Positions 14,996-21,664 of a DNA stretch of 21,715 nucleotides are shown here, piece by piece (the stretch's first letter is position 1; the number at the start of each line of letters is the position of its first letter). The translations under genes and the position numbers were made by a program. The stretch is from DASYSA01 sp036003885 (GTDB taxonomy: Bacteria > Acidobacteriota > Blastocatellia > UBA7656), in the NCBI GenBank assembly GCA_036003885.1, contig DASYSA010000061.1, forward strand, positions 1-21,715, given 5' to 3'. The notes under the pieces were generated by a model that saw nothing but the letters and a program-made list of their open reading frames with translations, was not told where the DNA came from and ran no database searches.

Positions 14996-16288
14996 ATCTC
15001 CAAATACCCTCTTGAATACCTTATCGACGTTGCGGAGTTGATGCTCCACATCGAACAGCGCTTCGAGTTCCTCTTTCGTGAGCTTCTCGGTTATCTTCGG
15101 GTCATTCATCACCAGTTCCCGAAAGTTCGCGCCTTCATCCCACACTCGCATTGCAAGAGGCTGGACAATAGCATAGGCCTCCTCGCGAGTCATACCCTTG
15201 TGCGTCAGCTCCAGCAACAACTGGCCGCTGGAAGTCACTCCGCCAAGCGAGTTGAAATTGTCGCGCATGCGGCGCGGATAGACCGCCAGCCCATCGATCA
15301 GCCACTCGGTGCGATTGACCAGATAGTCCACCAGAATGCACGAATCCGGCAGAATCACCCGCTCGACCGATGAGTGCGAAATGTCACGCTCGTGCCAGAG
15401 AGCAATGTTCTCGAGCGACGCCTGGGCGTTTGCCCGGACGATTCGGGCCAGTCCGCATATCTGTTCCGATGTGACCGGATTGCGCTTATGCGGCATCGCC
15501 GAAGATCCCTTCTGTCCGGCCGAAAAGGGCTCCTCGACTTCGCGAACTTCGGTGCGTTGAAGGTGACGCACCTCGAGCGCGATCTTCTCCATCGACGAAG
15601 CGATGATCGCCAGCGTGGTAAGGAACTCAGCGTAGCGGTCCCGTTGAACTATCTGTGTCGAAATCGGCGCGTGCTTCAGTGCGAGCTTCTCGCAAACGCG
15701 CTCTTCGACTTCCGGATCGAGGTGCGCAAACGTGCCGACCGCCCCCGATAGCTTGCCGTAACTCACGACCTCTCGAGCCCGTCGCATCCTCTCTTTGTTG
15801 CGCTCATTGTCGGCGTAGTAGAGCGCCAGCACCAGCCCGAACGTCGTCGGCTCGGCATGCACGCCGTGAGTACGTCCAACCATCTGAGCGTCCTTGAACT
15901 CGGCCGCCCGGCGGCGGAGGACGATACCGAGCCGGTCGAGATCTTCGAGAATGAGATCGGCAGCGTCCCTGAGAACGAGTGCGTTCGCGGTGTCGACTAC
16001 ATCCGACGAGGTCAGGCCATAGTGAACGTAGCGCGAATCGGGACCGATATTTTCCGCAAGCGCAGTCGTAAAGGCAATCACATCGTGGCGAGTGGTGCGT
16101 TCGATTTCGCGAATGCGATCTACCGAGAAGCGCGCGGTCCTCTTTATGTGATCCGCGGCCTCGCGAGGTATAGTGCCCATGTCGGCGTGAACATCACAGA
16201 CCGCGATCTCGACGTCGAGCCATTTTTGAAATACGTTCTCTTCCGCCCATATCGCGCCCATCTCGGGCAAGGTGTACCGTGTAATCAT
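14993..16288 (-). CDS. purB: Adenylosuccinate lyase
   Basis: PurB catalyses two fumarate-releasing steps, SAICAR to AICAR and adenylosuccinate to AMP. The 431-residue protein has the fumarase-superfamily signature GSSAMPHKRNP with S262-S263 on the flexible catalytic loop. The general-acid region GRTHGVHAEP has H141 and H144. TSSDVVDTANAL and the early RYTLPEMGAIW are also typical. It follows the WalJ-like gene by 43 bases and heads the purS-purQ-purL cluster; purC, often between purB and purS, is absent here. Its last codons include GGAG, which would serve purS if the intervening repeat were not there. Confidence 0.98.
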   Translation of the reverse strand: MITRYTLPEMGAIWAEENVFQKWLDVEIAVCDVHADMGTIPREAADHIKRTARFSVDRIREIERTTRHDVIAFTTALAENIGPDSRYVHYGLTSSDVVDTANALVLRDAADLILEDLDRLGIVLRRRAAEFKDAQMVGRTHGVHAEPTTFGLVLALYYADNERNKERMRRAREVVSYGKLSGAVGTFAHLDPEVEERVCEKLALKHAPISTQIVQRDRYAEFLTTLAIIASSMEKIALEVRHLQRTEVREVEEPFSAGQKGSSAMPHKRNPVTSEQICGLARIVRANAQASLENIALWHERDISHSSVERVILPDSCILVDYLVNRTEWLIDGLAVYPRRMRDNFNSLGGVTSSGQLLLELTHKGMTREEAYAIVQPLAMRVWDEGANFRELVMNDPKITEKLTKEELEALFDVEHQLRNVDKVFKRVFGD

Positions 16289-16331
16289 CTCTCGTTTTCA
16301 GCTCTCGGGTTGCAGGAATCTTTCCAGGAGT

Positions 16332-17126
16332 TCAAAACTCGAACCACTCGCTCACCCGGTCGTGTCGGGCAATCTTCACTCTGCGTTCCGCGTTAGGATA
16401 GAACAGCGTCCCGTGCTTATCCAACGCCTGAAGCGCGGCCAGTCGCGCAAGCTCGGGATGATTGGCATGCCGTGACAGGTGAACGAGCACCAGATACTCG
16501 GCCTGTCCATCAAAGTCCTGGCGTATCCACCTGGCAGTCTCGTCGTTCGCCAGATGGCCAAGGTTGCTCGCAATGCGCTGCTTGACCGACCAGGGATAGC
16601 GGCCCACCTTCAACATGTCGCGGTCGTGGTTCGATTCGATGAGGATCAGATTACAGCCCCTGAGCCGCTCGGCGACCAATTGAGTGATGTAGCCGAGGTC
16701 AGTTACGATGGCCGCCTTGACGCCGTTCGATTGAACCGTGAGCGCAAACGTGTCCACTCCGTCGTGTGGGATCGTGAAGGGATGAAAGTCGAGTTCGCCG
16801 ACCTGGAATGACCGGCTGGATGTGATCGCCTCGCCCCAACACATGTCGGCGCCCTTGCCGCCGAGCTTGCACACGGCGCGAGTCGCGTCCGAGATGAACA
16901 CTCGCACGCCCGCCGTCTTCGACATAACCGGAACGCCTTTGAAATGGTCGCTGTGCTCGTGAGTCACGATGATGGCATCGAGTTGCGAGGGGTCGAGGCC
17001 GACCTCCACCATGCGGCGAGCGGTCTCCTTGGCCGATAGACCAACGTCCACCAGCACGCTCGTTGCGCCCGACTCGATATAGACCGAGTTGCCCGAGCTT
17101 CCGCTACCTAAGATGATCAGTCTCAT
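16332..17126 (-). CDS. walJ: Metallo-beta-lactamase-fold hydrolase, WalJ/YycJ-like
   Basis: The 264-residue protein matches the WalJ/YycJ group of MBL-fold metallohydrolases, reported as exonuclease-like in other bacteria. N-terminal LGSGSSGNSVYIE and the metal motif THEHSDH (H56, H58, D60, H61) are followed by H121 in IPHDGVD, D143 in VTDLGY, H167 in ESNHDRDML, and the typical YPWSVKQRI. It ends 43 bases before purB and is likely cotranscribed with it. The start codon sits beside a heptamer repeat (17127-17270), with no Shine-Dalgarno. No better start exists, as the LGSGSSGN motif begins at residue 6. Gene symbol is by family resemblance; the substrate here is not known. Confidence 0.88.
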   Translation of the reverse strand: MRLIILGSGSSGNSVYIESGATSVLVDVGLSAKETARRMVEVGLDPSQLDAIIVTHEHSDHFKGVPVMSKTAGVRVFISDATRAVCKLGGKGADMCWGEAITSSRSFQVGELDFHPFTIPHDGVDTFALTVQSNGVKAAIVTDLGYITQLVAERLRGCNLILIESNHDRDMLKVGRYPWSVKQRIASNLGHLANDETARWIRQDFDGQAEYLVLVHLSRHANHPELARLAALQALDKHGTLFYPNAERRVKIARHDRVSEWFEF

Positions 17127-17270
17127 TTGCGTTGGTCACTTGTCATTTGTCATTGGTCATTGGTCATTTCTCACTGGTCATTCGCCGTCGGGGCCATTCC
17201 TCAAAGCCAACCGCCGTGGCGAGTGCCAATAACAAATGACAAGTGACAAATGACAAGTGACAAATGACTA
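17127..17270. repeat. Heptamer-period inverted repeat filling the M16-walJ gap
   Basis: The left arm (17132-17184) has GTCATTT, GTCATTG and GTCACTT units. The right arm (17226-17270) has the inverse AAATGAC and AAGTGAC units. An 18-base stretch from GTCACTTGTCATTT pairs exactly, with weaker pairing beyond. The central 17185-17225 is not repetitive. The element extends from the base before the walJ start codon through the M16 stop (TAG, 17268-17270). Confidence 0.9.
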
Positions 17271-18542
17271 ACAGGCAAGCTGAACCTGGTTGAGATCGAG
17301 CCCTTCAAGCTGCCCGATCGCGGTGACCGCCAACTGCTTGCCACTGAAAATCTCGCGCGCCATCCGCTGCACATCCTGAGTGGCCACCCGGTCGATCCGT
17401 TCCAGTATTTCATCCAGCGTGAATTGGCGGCCAAAGAAGATCTCCTGCCGAGCGAGGTTGCTCATCCGAGCCGAAGTAGACTCGAGGCTCAGCATGATCG
17501 AGACCTTGAGCTGGTCCTTGGCGCGTTGAAGCTCGGCGTCAGACACCGCTTCGTCCCTGAACTTGCCGAACTCTTCGACGCTCAACCTTATGACCTCGCT
17601 GATCTGCTCCGGCGAGGTGGCCGCATACATCGAGAGATAGCCCGCGTCGGTGTATGCATTCACGCCTGAATAGACTGCGTAGGCAAGGCCGTGATCTTCT
17701 CTGATGGTCTGAAACAGGCGGGAGCTCATGCCGCCGCCGAGTATCACGTTCAACACGTGCACCGAGTAGCGGTCTTCGCTGGTCATCGACGGGCAGCGGG
17801 CCCCCAGGATCAGGTGGGCCTGCTCCAGTTCCTTGGTGAGGATTATCCGAGGAGCCGCGGAGGACGGCGCCGATACCGTCCGCTTCGCCGGCCGGTCGGT
17901 CAAATCGTTCAGATACCCTGAAACCATGTCGACGAAAGCAGCGTGGTGCAGGTTGCCCGCGCCGGCCACCACGAGGTTGCGCGGCGTGTACACATTATTG
18001 AAGAACTCGACTACGGCGTTGTGATCGAACGTAGACAGGGTTTCAGCGGTGCCAAGAATCGAGCGGCCCAGCGGATGATCGGGCCAGAAGTTCGCGACGA
18101 AGACTTCATGGACCAGATCATCGGGCGTGTCCTCCACCATCTTGATCTCCTCGAGGACGACGTTGCGCTCGCGATCCAACTCCTCGTCGGCGAAGTTTGG
18201 AGACGTGATGAGGTCGGCAAGGAGATCGAACGCTCGAGGCAGATGCTGGTCCAGCACCTTGACGTAGTAGCTGGCGACTTCGCGGCTGGTGAAGGCGTCG
18301 ACGTGACCGCCGATGGCATCACTCTCAACAGCGATCTCGCGAGATGTCCGCTTGCTTGTGCCCTTGAAGAGAGTGTGTTCGATGAAATGAGAGATGCCGT
18401 TGAGAGGCGCGGATTCGTGGCGAGAGCCCGAGCGAACCCAGATTCCCACGGAGGCAGATCTGACGTGGTTCATTCGCTCGCTTATGATTGTTAGACCATT
18501 GTTCAGAACTGTCTTTTCGATGGGACTTGCTTGTTCGTTCAT
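17268..18542 (-). CDS. M16-family (pitrilysin-like) zinc peptidase
   Basis: The 424-residue protein is a single-unit M16 peptidase of the mitochondrial-processing-peptidase-like type common in bacteria. The inverted zinc motif HFIEH (H52, E55, H56) is intact, and the third ligand E132 lies 76 residues on in NVVLEEIK. The N-terminal strand is TVLNNGLTIISERM, and GGGMSSRLFQTIRE in the second half binds the substrate C-terminus in relatives. No signal peptide is visible, so it is probably cytoplasmic. GGTGAG just before the ATG supports the start. It is divergent from the NfeD operon and opens the minus-strand run towards the purine genes. Its stop is embedded in the 17127-17270 repeat. Confidence 0.94.
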   Translation of the reverse strand: MNEQASPIEKTVLNNGLTIISERMNHVRSASVGIWVRSGSRHESAPLNGISHFIEHTLFKGTSKRTSREIAVESDAIGGHVDAFTSREVASYYVKVLDQHLPRAFDLLADLITSPNFADEELDRERNVVLEEIKMVEDTPDDLVHEVFVANFWPDHPLGRSILGTAETLSTFDHNAVVEFFNNVYTPRNLVVAGAGNLHHAAFVDMVSGYLNDLTDRPAKRTVSAPSSAAPRIILTKELEQAHLILGARCPSMTSEDRYSVHVLNVILGGGMSSRLFQTIREDHGLAYAVYSGVNAYTDAGYLSMYAATSPEQISEVIRLSVEEFGKFRDEAVSDAELQRAKDQLKVSIMLSLESTSARMSNLARQEIFFGRQFTLDEILERIDRVATQDVQRMAREIFSGKQLAVTAIGQLEGLDLNQVQLAC

Positions 18543-18576
18543 AACTCACCCGTGAAGGCGATGCTAGCATACGGGA

Positions 18577-18709
18577 TGGGGAAATGCGAAATGGGAAAAG
18601 GGAAATTCGAAATTCGAAATTCGACATGCGGTGCGGACCGAGCATCCCAAACTCGCAATCCGAATTTCGAATTTCGCATTTCGCATTTCGCATTTCGAAT
18701 TTCCCTTTG
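18577..18709. repeat. Heptamer-period inverted repeat in the M16/NfeD divergent region
   Basis: The left arm (18577-18623) has AAATGCG and AAATTCG units. The right arm (18661-18709) is inverted, with TTCGAAT and TTCGCAT units. Twenty-seven bases (18597-18623) pair with the right end with two mismatches. The units are the same as at 11374-11460. The right end directly precedes a TGATACAAT promoter candidate. This is the one element not touching a stop codon; both flanking genes start here. Confidence 0.88.
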
Positions 18710-18722
18710 ATACAATCTCGCC
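18708..18722 (+). promoter_or_regulatory. Candidate extended -10 promoter for the NfeD-flotillin operon
   Basis: TGATACAATCTCGCC contains TG-N-TACAAT and is identical over 15 bases to the candidate upstream of the aldo/keto reductase. Transcription would start about 110 bases before the NfeD-like start. A -35, if used, would fall inside the repeat arm. Confidence 0.5.
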
Positions 18723-18751
18723 GCTTTTAGTTCGCGAGCCAGTCAGGAACT

Positions 18752-18826
18752 ATGAAGAGCCTGCGTCGTACGCCCCGTCGCCGAAGATCGCCCATCCTGA
18801 ATCTGCCGGCGACTGCTCGCCGATAG
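18752..18826 (+). CDS. Possible arginine-rich leader peptide before the NfeD-like gene
   Basis: A 24-codon frame, MKSLRRTPRRRRSPILNLPA followed by four residues, begins just after AGGA with four bases between. It ends in TAG (18824-18826), which overlaps the GATAGGAG ribosome site of the NfeD-like gene. The geometry suits translational coupling. There is no homology evidence, and 8 of the 24 residues are Arg, so a chance frame is quite possible. Confidence 0.25.
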   Translation: MKSLRRTPRRRRSPILNLPATARR

Positions 18827-18833
18827 GAGATTT

Positions 18834-19415
18834 ATGTGGGAACCGCTGTCGAACGTCAGCCCGCTTTCAGTCTTTCTCGGCATTGCCGCTGTCGGGTTTC
18901 TCTTCCTACTGATCTCGCTCATCTTCGGGGGGATCTTCGATCACTTCGACCTCGGCCACGGCATCGATCACGATCTCGGCCACGGCGGACCCGGCTTCCT
19001 CAGCACCCGAGGGATCGCGGTCTTCATTACGTCCTTCGGCGGCTTCGGCGCAATCGGCATCTACAGCGGCTATGGCGTGGCGCCGAGTTCCTTCGCCGGG
19101 TTCGTCGGCGGTATGGTCATGTTGACGCTGGTATTCTTCTTCGCGCGATTCCTCTATGGCCAGCAAGCTTCGAGCGCTGTAATCACCGCGGACCTTGTCG
19201 GCCGCACTGCTCAGGTATCCGTCGCCATCCCGGAGAATGGAATCGGGCAGGTACGCTGCCTGATCAGTGAAAGCATTGTGGATAAGCTCGCGCGATCACA
19301 TGACGGCCAGGCAATCGCCTTCGGCGCGGCTGTAAAGATCGATGAAATAATGGGAGAGGCGGTAATAGTCAGCCCTGCGAGCGGCTCGCGTCCGGGCCCC
19401 GCAAAGGCGGGCTGA
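18834..19415 (+). CDS. NfeD-like membrane protein (YuaF/YqiJ type)
   Basis: The 193-residue protein has three predicted membrane segments (about 11-33, 56-78 and 85-107) and a C-terminal soluble OB-like domain (about 112-182). In the domain, LVGRTAQVSVAIPENGIGQV resembles NfeD family members. Between the first two segments lies a His/Asp-rich loop, residues 36-50 (DHFDLGHGIDHDLGH), that could bind metal. AGGAG before the ATG fixes the start. It lies 26 bases upstream of flotillin, the usual neighbour of this family. NfeD-type proteins are thought to assist flotillin microdomain assembly. The name rests on topology plus context, with moderate sequence support. Confidence 0.82.
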   Translation: MWEPLSNVSPLSVFLGIAAVGFLFLLISLIFGGIFDHFDLGHGIDHDLGHGGPGFLSTRGIAVFITSFGGFGAIGIYSGYGVAPSSFAGFVGGMVMLTLVFFFARFLYGQQASSAVITADLVGRTAQVSVAIPENGIGQVRCLISESIVDKLARSHDGQAIAFGAAVKIDEIMGEAVIVSPASGSRPGPAKAG

Positions 19416-19441
19416 GCGAATCATCCCAACGGAGGACCTTC

Positions 19442-21079
19442 ATGAATTATCAAAACCTGGCCATCCCGATTCTGGTTCTCATTGTCCTGCTTGCGTTCCT
19501 GATCGTGATGTGGCTGTTTGCCCGCAACTACATCAAGGTGCCGCCCAACATCGCCGCCGTCTTATCCGGCCGCAAACGCAAACTCGCCGACGGACGCGTT
19601 GTCGGCTACCGGCTTGTAAAGGGCGGAGCCGCCCTTCGCATCCCGCTTCTGGAAAAGGTCGACTACCTCGAGCTCAATGTCATGACCATCCCGCTCGAAA
19701 TCCGGCGGGCCTACACCCTCAACGGGGTGCCGGTCGGGGTCAAGGCAGTCGCCAACGTGAAGATAAAGGGTGACGATATCTCGCTGCAGGCGGCCGCCGA
19801 GCGCTTTCTCGGTATGTCGGTTCAGGAACTCCAGAAAGTAATCTTCCAGACACTCGAAGGACACCTGCGCGCGATACTCGGCACGATGAGCGTCGAAGAG
19901 ATCAACAACGACCGGCAGAGCTTCGCTCAAAAGCTGACGACGGAGGCTGCCTCCGATCTCGAGCGCATGGGCATAGGCGTCGACGTGCTGACCATTCAGG
20001 AGATCAGCGACGAAGAGGGCTACCTGGACGCGCTTGGAAAGAAACGCACCGCCGAAGTGAAACGAGACGGCCAGATCGGTGAGGCCGAAGCGACGCGCGA
20101 CTCGAAGATCAAGTCCAGCCTCGCAATGCAGGAAGGCGAAAAGGTCAAGCTCGACACCGAAGCCAATATCTCGCTCGCTCAACGCGACCTTGAAGTGAAG
20201 AAGGCACAGTATCAGGCCGAGATCGAAAAGGAGCGCTCTACGGCCGAGCAAGCCGGTCCCCTGTCATCGGCAAAGGCGAGGCAAGCCGTCGTCGCCGAGG
20301 AGGTAAGGATCGAGAGGGTGCGCACCCAGGAACAGATCTCCGTTCAGGAGCAGGAGATTCTGCGGCGCGAAAAGGAACTCGAAGCCACTATAGTCAAGCC
20401 GGCCGACGCCGCTCGCACTGCTGCCGTGCTCAAAGCTGAAGCTTCGAAGCAGTCGGCGATACTCGAGGCAGAAGGCAAGCGCGCTTCGCTGATCGCCATT
20501 GCCGAGGCCGATCAGGAGCGGTTGAGAAAAGAAGGCATCGGCCGAGCCGCCGCAATCGAGGCCGAAGGCAGGGCAGAAGCGGCCAAGATCGAGGCGATCG
20601 GACTGGCCCAGGCAAAAGCCATCGAAGCCCAGGGCCTCGCTGAGGCGACGGCCATTCTGAAGAAAGCAGAAGCCTGGAAGCAGTTCAACGAAGCGGCGCG
20701 GCTTCAAACGATCCTCGAGAAACTGCCCGGCATCATTCAAGCCTCGGCCCCGGTGTTCGGCGCCGTCGCCGCCCCACTCGGCAACATTGATAAGGTTGTT
20801 GTTATCGAACAGGGTAATGGCAATGGGCAGGGCGGCGTGAGCAGGTTCGCCTCCAATGCTCCAGCGGTCATCTTTGGATTGCTGCAGCAACTCGAAGCCC
20901 TCGGATTGAACGTACCGAGCCTGCTTTCCCAGTTCGGCTTGACGACAGGTGCCGAAGAAGCAGCGGCCCGCGCCAAAGCGGAGGTAGCGGCTACGGCGGA
21001 AGCAGCGGAGGCGGCGATTGAGTCCAGCGGGCGCAAGGAACCTCCCGCCGATTACGACCGAGTCGAACGAGAAAAGTGA
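19442..21079 (+). CDS. floT: Flotillin-like SPFH membrane scaffold protein
   Basis: The 545-residue protein is a bacterial flotillin (FloT/YuaG/YqiK group), a scaffold of membrane microdomains. One N-terminal membrane segment spans about 6-27. The SPFH/Band 7 domain (about 30-200) contains NYIKVPPNIAAVLSGRKRK and GIGVDVLTIQEISDEEGYLD. A long Glu/Ala/Lys coiled coil with repeated AEA-type units spans about 200-420, followed by EAARLQTILEKLPGIIQ. The C-terminal tail is Ala/Glu-rich and lower in complexity. GGAGG before the ATG is a strong ribosome site. It is preceded by the NfeD-like gene and followed 24 bases later by the carbonic-anhydrase-like gene; an operon is likely. The family is clear, while the exact subgroup is inferred. 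Confidence 0.95.
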   Translation: MNYQNLAIPILVLIVLLAFLIVMWLFARNYIKVPPNIAAVLSGRKRKLADGRVVGYRLVKGGAALRIPLLEKVDYLELNVMTIPLEIRRAYTLNGVPVGVKAVANVKIKGDDISLQAAAERFLGMSVQELQKVIFQTLEGHLRAILGTMSVEEINNDRQSFAQKLTTEAASDLERMGIGVDVLTIQEISDEEGYLDALGKKRTAEVKRDGQIGEAEATRDSKIKSSLAMQEGEKVKLDTEANISLAQRDLEVKKAQYQAEIEKERSTAEQAGPLSSAKARQAVVAEEVRIERVRTQEQISVQEQEILRREKELEATIVKPADAARTAAVLKAEASKQSAILEAEGKRASLIAIAEADQERLRKEGIGRAAAIEAEGRAEAAKIEAIGLAQAKAIEAQGLAEATAILKKAEAWKQFNEAARLQTILEKLPGIIQASAPVFGAVAAPLGNIDKVVVIEQGNGNGQGGVSRFASNAPAVIFGLLQQLEALGLNVPSLLSQFGLTTGAEEAAARAKAEVAATAEAAEAAIESSGRKEPPADYDRVEREK

Positions 21080-21103
21080 AGCCGAAGCGAGTGACAGGCA
21101 CCC

Positions 21104-21571
21104 ATGAAGACTGATCTCATTTATACATCGAAAGCCAGGCGCACGACTGTAGCCAACCGGGCAGTAGCGATTCATTGCAGCGACCATCGCTTTCAGGATG
21201 CCTTTCGCGAGTTTCTGACGGAGGGTCTGGGGCTAATCTCGTACGCGCTCATCGCGATCCCCGGCGGCGGCCACTTTACGTCGTTGACCGACATCATGCC
21301 CAAATTCGCCAAGGTCGGTTTTCAGAGCCTGTCATTCTTAATCGAGCGAACCGGCGCGCGCCGGATCATCCTGGTGGGCCACGAGGATTGCCTGTTCTTC
21401 CAGGAGATGCTTCGGTTCTATTTTACCGAGGCACATCTCCATGAAAAGCAATTTACAAGTCTTCGAAAGGCTAGCCGGGCGCTTCGCGAACGTTTCGAGG
21501 GCCAGTCCATCGAGCTTTACTTTGCGGCCGCAGGCTCTGACAATTCCATACAGTTCCTGAAGATCGAATAG
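21104..21571 (+). CDS. Small beta-carbonic-anhydrase-like protein
   Basis: The 155-residue protein retains the signature of beta-class carbonic anhydrases. C25, D27 and R29 lie in AIHCSDHRF, matching the CxDxR zinc ligand plus Asp-Arg dyad. H93 and C96 lie in LVGHEDC, matching HxxC. IPGGG at 52-56 falls where the RNAGN motif is usually found, but is changed, and the Gly after the last zinc Cys is Leu. It is shorter than typical beta-CAs of about 200-220 residues. It may hydrate CO2 or may be a zinc-binding relative with another role. No signal peptide. AGG seven bases upstream of ATG. It sits 24 bases after flotillin, suggesting cotranscription. Residue matches are seen; activity is inferred. 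Confidence 0.75.
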   Translation: MKTDLIYTSKARRTTVANRAVAIHCSDHRFQDAFREFLTEGLGLISYALIAIPGGGHFTSLTDIMPKFAKVGFQSLSFLIERTGARRIILVGHEDCLFFQEMLRFYFTEAHLHEKQFTSLRKASRALRERFEGQSIELYFAAAGSDNSIQFLKIE

Positions 21572-21574
21572 AGC

Positions 21575-21622
21575 CTCCCACTCTCCCACTCTCCCCTTCT
21601 CCCACTCTCCCATACTCCCATT
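21575..21622. repeat. Six tandem octamers after the carbonic-anhydrase-like gene
   Basis: Exactly six 8-base units occur: CTCCCACT twice, CTCCCCTT, CTCCCACT, CTCCCATA and CTCCCATT. They begin three bases after the TAG stop and end inside the TTGACC box of the tRNA promoter. One strand is almost free of G. There is no inverted partner, unlike the heptamer elements. Confidence 0.9.
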
Positions 21623-21650
21623 GACCGGACCTCTTTCTCTCCCGTAGAAT
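21621..21650 (+). promoter_or_regulatory. Sigma-70-type promoter of tRNA-Pro
   Basis: TTGACC (21621-21626) and TAGAAT (21645-21650) are 18 bases apart, and the mature tRNA begins 16 bases after the -10. This is the most consensus-like promoter in the window. Confidence 0.75.
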
Positions 21651-21664
21651 GAGGCTGGCTTTTA

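Noticed and set aside
16289..16331. Purine riboswitch or PurR box before purB
   Set aside because: The gap is only 43 bases with no aptamer-like pairing or recognisable box.
7058..17270. Heptamer arrays as CRISPR arrays
   Set aside because: Units are 7 bases with no spacers of constant length, and no cas genes are present.
18325..18693. Open frame rich in FEFRIS-like peptide spanning the repeat
   Set aside because: The peptide is the translation of AAATTCG/AAATGCG heptamers, and the rest is antisense to the M16 peptidase.
20264..21187. 307-codon open frame antisense to flotillin
   Set aside because: It mirrors the strongly supported flotillin coding frame, starts beyond its end and has no recognisable domain; it is a shadow of biased codon use.
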